Shown here: piece after piece, positions 14,905 to 19,285 of the stretch
Layout: each line of letters starts with the position of its first letter
Position numbering within the stretch: the stretch's first letter is position 1
Source: Thermoflexibacter sp.
GTDB lineage: Bacteria; Bacteroidota; Bacteroidia; Cytophagales; Thermoflexibacteraceae
NCBI GenBank assembly: GCA_025455345.1
Contig: JALOMS010000163.1
Location: 1-19,285, forward strand
Length of the DNA stretch: 19,285 bases
Direction: 5' to 3'
Program-made: the position numbers and the translations under genes
The notes under the pieces: generated by a model
Told to the model about the DNA's origin: nothing
The model's input: the letters and a program-made list of their open reading frames with translations, nothing else
The model's database searches: none

Positions 14905-15080
14905 AATTCTTTAATAATTGCTAATATTTGTGTTTCTAAGTAATTGAGCATTTTTATAGTAAAATACGCTTTAGCGTGTTCTGCTCATTATCAAGCACTT
15001 GCACACCCTGAAGGGTATGCTACAGTATCGATTTAATTTGCACGGTTACCTAATTCAGGAAGATTATTTTATCTCCTAAT
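14905..15080. other. Intergenic region between the two MNT genes with small palindromes
   Basis: About 175 nt without a supported gene. It contains CGCTTTAGCG (14971-14980) and the self-complementary ACCCTGAAGGGT near 15006-15017. It should hold the promoter for the first MNT gene, but no clear consensus is seen. A HEPN partner for the second MNT would be expected here and is absent. Confidence 0.5.
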
Positions 15081-15401
15081 CTATCTGGCATAAATCAATA
15101 GCTTTTCCTTATCTACGATTGGTTTTATATATTTTGAAAATCCTTTTTCAGATACTAAATCTACTTTTTTATGAAGTAGTTCTTCCAAATCTAACTGCAT
15201 TGTTACGAATAACAAACCTATTTTTGCTTCATAATTCAATTCCACCAAAATATCAATGTCGCTATCTTCGCGTGCCTCCCCGCGTACATACGAACCAAAA
15301 AGATATGCTTTTATCACTGGCTTATCTTTAAAATAAGTCTTGATAATTTCAGCGTAAACATCAAACTGTTTCGCTATTTCTATGGTTTCTTGGGTAATCA
15401 T
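15081..15401 (-). CDS. Second minimal nucleotidyltransferase (MNT), without HEPN partner
   Basis: A protein of 106 residues with a nucleotidyltransferase site: LFGSYVRG (G36, S37), SDIDILVE (D48, D50) and the third acidic residue D81 in KKVDLVSE. Past the shared first 12 residues it belongs to a different MNT subgroup from its neighbour (GEAREDSDIDILV; RKxD-type C terminus with IKPIVDKE). No HEPN gene follows; the next same-strand gene is the other MNT 177 nt on. It is either a solo antitoxin or the remnant of a second pair whose toxin has been lost. Confidence 0.87.
   Translation of the reverse strand: MITQETIEIAKQFDVYAEIIKTYFKDKPVIKAYLFGSYVRGEAREDSDIDILVELNYEAKIGLLFVTMQLDLEELLHKKVDLVSEKGFSKYIKPIVDKEKLLIYAR
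15366..15401 (-). repeat. 36-bp repeat, copy 2: 5' end of the second MNT gene
   Basis: Partner of 14869-14904 with 35 of 36 identical bases, spanning the start codon and the next 11 codons. Confidence 0.85.
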
Positions 15402-15460
15402 TTGATTTTTGTTTGGTGTTCCTTGTTTAAAGTTTCTTGTTTCTTGTTGGTTGTATTTAA

Positions 15461-15543
15461 TAAATGGTTAAATAGATAAGTAGTTTAATAGTTTGAATAC
15501 AGATAACTATCTAACCATTTAACTATTTAGCTATCAAACTATT
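15461..15543. repeat. AT-rich repeats at the sucA side of the accessory island
   Basis: AACCATTTAACTATT (15513-15527) is the exact reverse complement of 12571-12585. AATAGTTTGA (15487-15496) and TCAAACTATT (15534-15543) form a 10-bp inverted repeat. TAAATGGTTAAATAG lies at 15461-15475. The stretch lies between the STAS-like gene stop and the second MNT start. Confidence 0.6.
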
Positions 15544-15551
15544 CTTGTATT

Positions 15552-15974
15552 TCATTGAAAGCTGTTCAGCCATTCCATTGCCGTTTTTTCATCTTTAAAA
15601 AACATGGTAATATAGTTCATTTCTGGTAGCTCGGTAACTAACTGCTCTATGGAAAGTTGGGCATAAAAGTCCACAGGGATAATGTATGCCGCTCTTTTCA
15701 CACATAGCTGAATCATGGGGAGCATGATATTCTGCGCCGTCCATTCTTGCATTTCTGGGGGAAGGGTATAGCGCAAGTCCTGCACATTGATTATCATTTT
15801 GCTTGGGCGATATTTTCGTATCATCGCCACCTCTTTCCACTGTGCTTCTTGGTAATTTTCATCGCCAATGTACTCTGTTTCAGGAGATACCACTACCTTC
15901 ATCAGTGATTTATCTTCGTAATAATAAATGGTTTGGACATCACTTCTATATACTTCCATTGCGCTTAGATTCAA
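15552..15974 (-). CDS. Small STAS/SpoIIAA-like protein
   Basis: A protein of 140 residues, or 135 if translation starts at the second Met at 15959 (MEVYRSD), which I consider equally likely. The pattern MIINVQDLRYTLPPEMQEW, then VKRAAYIIPVDFYAQLSIEQ, and a terminal FFKDEKTAMEWLNSF matches the small STAS/SpoIIAA-like proteins common in Bacteroidota. In that fold the last strand and 'A-x-x-W-L' helix close the domain. No catalytic residues are evident; the likely role is binding or signalling. It lies about 100 nt downstream of sucA on the same strand, separated by a hairpin. The family call is moderately supported. Confidence 0.7.
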   Translation of the reverse strand: MNLSAMEVYRSDVQTIYYYEDKSLMKVVVSPETEYIGDENYQEAQWKEVAMIRKYRPSKMIINVQDLRYTLPPEMQEWTAQNIMLPMIQLCVKRAAYIIPVDFYAQLSIEQLVTELPEMNYITMFFKDEKTAMEWLNSFQ

Positions 15975-16026
15975 AGTTTATACAATATTGTAAAATCTAT
16001 ATCACAGAAACCTATGTATATTTAAT

Positions 16027-16069
16027 AATTGGGAGAATGATAAATTTCAATGTCTCGATTCTCCCAATT
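16027..16069 (-). terminator. Hairpin, probable terminator of sucA
   Basis: AATTGGGAGAAT (16027-16038) and ATTCTCCCAATT (16058-16069) form a perfect 12-bp stem with a 19-nt loop, seven nt after the sucA stop on the minus strand. The following minus-strand tail ATTAAATATAC is only weakly U-rich. Confidence 0.65.
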
Positions 16070-16075
16070 CTACTA

Positions 16076-18807
16076 TTACGATTCAAACACCTTATTAATA
16101 ATGGCGGCTTGCTCTACGGCGTGGGTCTTACTGAAACCCGTTGCTGGTGAGGCACTTACCTTACGCGAAATCAGTTCCAAAGGTACGTGGCGCACTGTTC
16201 TAAGCAAATACGCCCAATAACCCATGTTTTCAGGCTCTTCTTGTACCCAATACACTTTTGCCTTCTTGTATTTTTCTACTTCTGCATTGAACTGCGTCAT
16301 TGGGAAAGGGTGAATCTGCTCTATGCGAACTATTGCCACATCTTTGCGTTTATCAGTTTGCTGTTTTTCAAGCAGTTCGTAGTAGATTTTACCAGTACAG
16401 AAAATCAATTTTGTTACCTTATTGGCTGGTTTGGCGTACTCATCACCTATCAATTCCCTAAAATTAGTTTGGGTAGTTAGTTCAGACAAAGGAGAAACGC
16501 ACTTGGGGTGTCTTAACAGCGACTTTGGCGACATCACTACACATGGTTTGCGGAACTGCCACGCCAGCTGTCTTCTTAGCAAGTGGAAATAGTTGGAAGG
16601 TGAAGTAATATTTGCTACCACCATGTTATATTCCGCACAAAGTTGTAAGAAACGCTCTGGTCTTGCGCTGGAATGTTCGGGTCCCTGCCCTTCGTAGCCA
16701 TGCGGCAATAACATCACTAAACCATTCATTTTGCTCCACTTGGTTTCGCCCGAAGCAATGAATTGGTCTATCATAATTTGTGCGCCATTGGCAAAGTCGC
16801 CAAACTGCGCCTCCCAAAGCACCAAAGCATTAGGGTTAGAGAAAGAATAGCCGTACTCAAAGCCTAAAACTCCGTATTCTGAAAGCAAGGAATTGTAAAT
16901 CCAATATTTTTCTTGTCCTGCTTCTATGTTGTTCAGTTGGCAGTAGTCTTCATTGGTTTCTGCGTCTTTCATAATGGCATGACGGTGCGAAAACGTGCCT
17001 CTTTCTACGTCCTGACCTGTCAATCTTACCATTTTATCTTCCATGAGAAGCGTGCCATACGCCAACAATTCCCCACTTGCCCAGTTGATTTCCTTGTCTT
17101 CGTAAAAAGATTTTTGGCGGTCTTTGATGAGTTTTTCTATCTGTTTGATAGGCTTTTGTCCAAGGCGGATTGAGAAACAGCAGTCGCAGGAGATTTCTCA
17201 AAATCCTCTGGTGCTGAACGCCTTAACTTTGCCCACTGCTCATCAAATTTTTTGTCCACGTAAGGGATAGATTGTTGTTTGACCAAATTCAAACGGTCTT
17301 GGAGCAGTTGTTTGAACTCCTTGTCCATTTCGTCTGCTAAGTTTGCGTCCACGTCCCCGCGCTCCAACAAACGCTTGTTATACAAATCTCTTGGGTTGGG
17401 GTGCTTGGCGATAATATTGTAAAGCAGTGGTTGTGTGAATCTTGGCTCGTCAGTTTCGTTGTGTCCATGACGACGGTAACAAACCATGTCTATAAAAATA
17501 TCTTTTTGGAACTTCTGACGGAACTCTGTTGCCAACTCTACGGCAAAAATCACCGCTTCGGGGTCATCTCCGTTCACGTGCAATACAGGAGAATCCAACA
17601 TATTCGCTACGTCAGTGCAATAGTTGCTGGAACGAGCATCTTCGAAATCTGTGGTAAAGCCCACTTGGTTGTTAATCACGAAGTGAATAGTCCCCCCCAC
17701 ATTATATCCTTTCAATTCAGACATCTGAACTACCTCATACACAATGCCTTGCCCTGCTACTGCCGCATCACCATGAATGAGAATAGGCACCATTCTCGTA
17801 TTGTTCCCTTCATAATATTTATCTACTTGCGCTCTGGTTGCCCCCAAAATGACAGGATTTATTGCCTCTAAGTGCGAAGGATTGGGAAGTAGGTGAATAT
17901 CAACTACTTTGCCTACGGTAGTTACGTAGTTATTGGAGTAGCCCATGTGGTATTTCACATCACCCTCGCCCACAATGTATTCAGCGTGTTTACCCTCAAA
18001 TTCACTAAAAACTTCCTCATACGTCTTGCCAATAATGTTCGTCAAAACGTTCAAACGACCTCTGTGCGCCATACCGATAATGATTTCTTCCGCGCCCATT
18101 TCTGCCGCTTTGTTAATGATGGCATCAAGAGCAGGAATGGTAGATTCGCCTCCTTCAAGGGAGAAACGCTTTTGTCCTAAATACTTGGTTTGCAAGAAGT
18201 TCTCAAAAACTACGGCTTCGTTTAGTTTCTTTAAAATGCGCTTTTTTTGCTCTGCTTTGGGGTCAAAGTTTAAGTATTGTTGCTCTACCTTGTCTTTTAG
18301 CCAATCGTAAATCTCTGGTTCTCTGATATAAGTAAACTCAAAACCAATGCTACCCAAGTAGATTTTCTCTAATGCGGCAACAATGTTTCGCAGTTTGGTC
18401 GTGCCTAAGCCCAATGCCTTTCCAGCCACAAACTCTTGGTCTAAGTCTGCTTCCGAAAGTTTAAAATCCTTCAAGTCGAGCATTGCCTTGCGGTCTTTGC
18501 GCGGGCGAATCGGGTTCGTTTTGGACTTTAAGTGTCCGCGCGAGCGATACGCCTGAATGAGGTTACGCACCCACAATTCTTTTTGGGCAAGAGTGTAAGC
18601 ATCACCCGTCAGTGGCTCTGCCGTAGCAGTATGCCCATTTCCGTTGGTTTCGCTACCTCCATAGGCAAGCGAAAAGTCGAAGCCCGCAAAAAATTGTTGC
18701 CAAGTTTCATCTACGGAAGTAGGTTCACTTTTATATGCCTGATATAGCTCATCTATGTATGCCACATCAGCATTGGATAAGTTAGAGATATACGTGAATT
18801 TGTCCAT
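16076..18807 (-). pseudogene. sucA: 2-oxoglutarate dehydrogenase E1, disrupted by an internal deletion and frameshift
   Basis: Thiamine-diphosphate-dependent decarboxylase of the TCA-cycle 2-oxoglutarate dehydrogenase complex; intact relatives are about 900-940 residues. Segment 1 (18807-17137, 556 residues) has GMAHRGRLN (245-253), GDVKYHMGY, NPSHLEAINP, HGDAAVAGQG (345-354), INNQVGFTT (378-386) and CYRRHGHNETDEP. Segment 2 (open from about 17137, to 16076) has KQIEKLIKDRQKSF, WASGELLAYGTLL, GQDVERGTFSHRHA, LPHGYEGQGPEHSSARPERF and the C-terminal VQEEPENMGYW. The frames switch near 17138-17152 with a net loss of one base mod 3. Between SQSALDK and PIKQIEKL the usual linker ('...IGxALTxxPxGFxP...') is missing, so the loss is probably tens of bases. 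All catalytic motifs survive in the two halves. The ATG at 18807 is followed by the typical N terminus for binding E2 (SNLSNADVAYIDELYQAYK). Enzyme identity is firm; whether the lesion is real or an assembly error is unknown. Confidence 0.93.
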
Positions 18808-18971
18808 TTTAACGAAGCTGTCTATCTAAATTTATGAATTATAAATGATTAATAATGAATGGAATACAACGAATTTATTAATTTCTCAATATTTTCTATT
18901 TAATTATTTCTCCACTATTGCGTTGGGGTATAAAATGTAAAGTAAAAGTATGAATAAAATTTTACAAAAAT

Positions 18972-19025
18972 ATGAATTTTGAGGAAATAAAAAAATTGCA
19001 TAATCGCTTAGACAAATATGATTAA
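18972..19025 (+). other. Short open frame (17 codons) ending in frame with the downstream GC-rich ORF
   Basis: ATG at 18972 reads MNFEEIKKLHNRLDKYD and stops with TAA at 19023-19025. It is AT-rich, and the same frame continues without further stops to the window end. It may be the start of a disrupted gene or simply chance. The rest of the gap upstream of sucA (18808-18971) is AT-rich; I see no consensus promoter there. Confidence 0.25.
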
Positions 19026-19285
19026 CAATACATTTTCAGAGTCTCCGTCCGCGCCACCTACAATGCAGACCCTCAAGTAGTCCAGTACATGATAGTCCAG
19101 AACGGTGGCACCATCCAAGACCAAGACAAGCGCGAGAAACCCATTCTTCCCCCTAACCGCCTGACGCTGAACAGCCCCATCGTAGTCATTCCCGCTCAGC
19201 CGCAGGGCAATATCGGCGAGGTCATCATTCCGCCCAGCCCCCCAAGATTAAATCTGGTAGGTATCGCACAATTATTAGGAAAAAC
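19026..19285 (+). CDS. GC-rich open frame without clear start, running off the window
   Basis: This frame is open from 19026 to the end. It is visibly richer in G and C than everything before it, especially at third codon positions (GTC, CGC, GCC, ACC, ATC, GAC). The translation includes FRVSVRATYNADPQVVQYM, GGTIQDQDKREKPILPPNRL, SPIVVIPAQPQGNIGEVIIP and LNLVGIAQLLGK. The first in-frame ATG is 19089-19091; ATT at 19032 would be the only earlier near-start. I do not recognise the family. The codon bias supports coding; the missing start suggests a truncated or rearranged 5' end. All other frames contain stops in this stretch. Confidence 0.5.

Noticed and set aside
12547..15543. CRISPR array or composite transposon
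   Set aside because: The repeats are too few, irregular and AT-rich for CRISPR, and there is no cas gene, transposase or integrase.
17401..18310. Plus-strand open frames opposite sucA
   Set aside because: Shadows of the conserved E1 sequence; they overlap one another in different frames.

Overview
The window looks like a chromosomal segment of an AT-rich member of the Bacteroidota, probably of the Cytophagales type. Four lines of evidence support this. Three intergenic sites match the Bacteroidota promoter pattern TTTG or TTG, about 20-22 nt, then TAnnTTTG. The isocitrate dehydrogenase is the long form with a C-terminal extension, as in Thermus. There is a membrane-anchored LytTR regulator. 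Accessory families such as DUF433, HEPN/MNT and orphan HsdR-N are also typical. The species assignment is inference.

Layout, left half. Positions 3-98 hold the tail of an unidentified gene. A large soluble chemoreceptor (215-3526) with four PAS domains follows, then a small DUF4337-like membrane protein (3560-4093). A promoter inside the end of that gene drives a tight operon (4181-7343) of an AAA ATPase, a TOPRIM/DUF4276-like protein and trpB, closed by a strong terminator. After an extremely AT-rich gap comes icd (7794-9210), which is broken into three frames. The next gap contains a complete promoter-terminator unit with no ORF (9449-9590), a candidate small RNA. A membrane LytTR regulator (9620-10567) lies on the minus strand.

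Layout, right half, all minus strand until about 18.8 kb. The two components specific to the 2-oxoglutarate dehydrogenase complex are sucA (18807-16076, broken by an internal deletion and frameshift) and sucB (12511-10922, intact, with two lipoyl domains). They are separated by about 3.5 kb. Next to sucA is a small STAS/SpoIIAA-like protein. The rest is an accessory island (about 12.6-15.5 kb) with an HsdR-N nuclease-like protein, a DUF433 antitoxin-like protein, a small unknown protein, a HEPN/MNT toxin-antitoxin pair and a second solo MNT. The island also holds several palindromic elements and is edged by related AT-rich repeats in opposite orientations. At the right edge (19026-19285) a conspicuously GC-richer open frame without a clear start runs out of the window.

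Main points: (1) a candidate orphan small RNA; (2) two consecutive TCA-cycle enzymes, isocitrate dehydrogenase and 2-oxoglutarate dehydrogenase E1, each carrying what looks like an out-of-frame multi-base deletion; (3) a possible two-gene ATPase+TOPRIM defence module fused transcriptionally to trpB; (4) tandem FixL-like PAS domains with the haem-ligand histidine in a soluble chemoreceptor; (5) a toxin-antitoxin-rich island splitting sucA from sucB.
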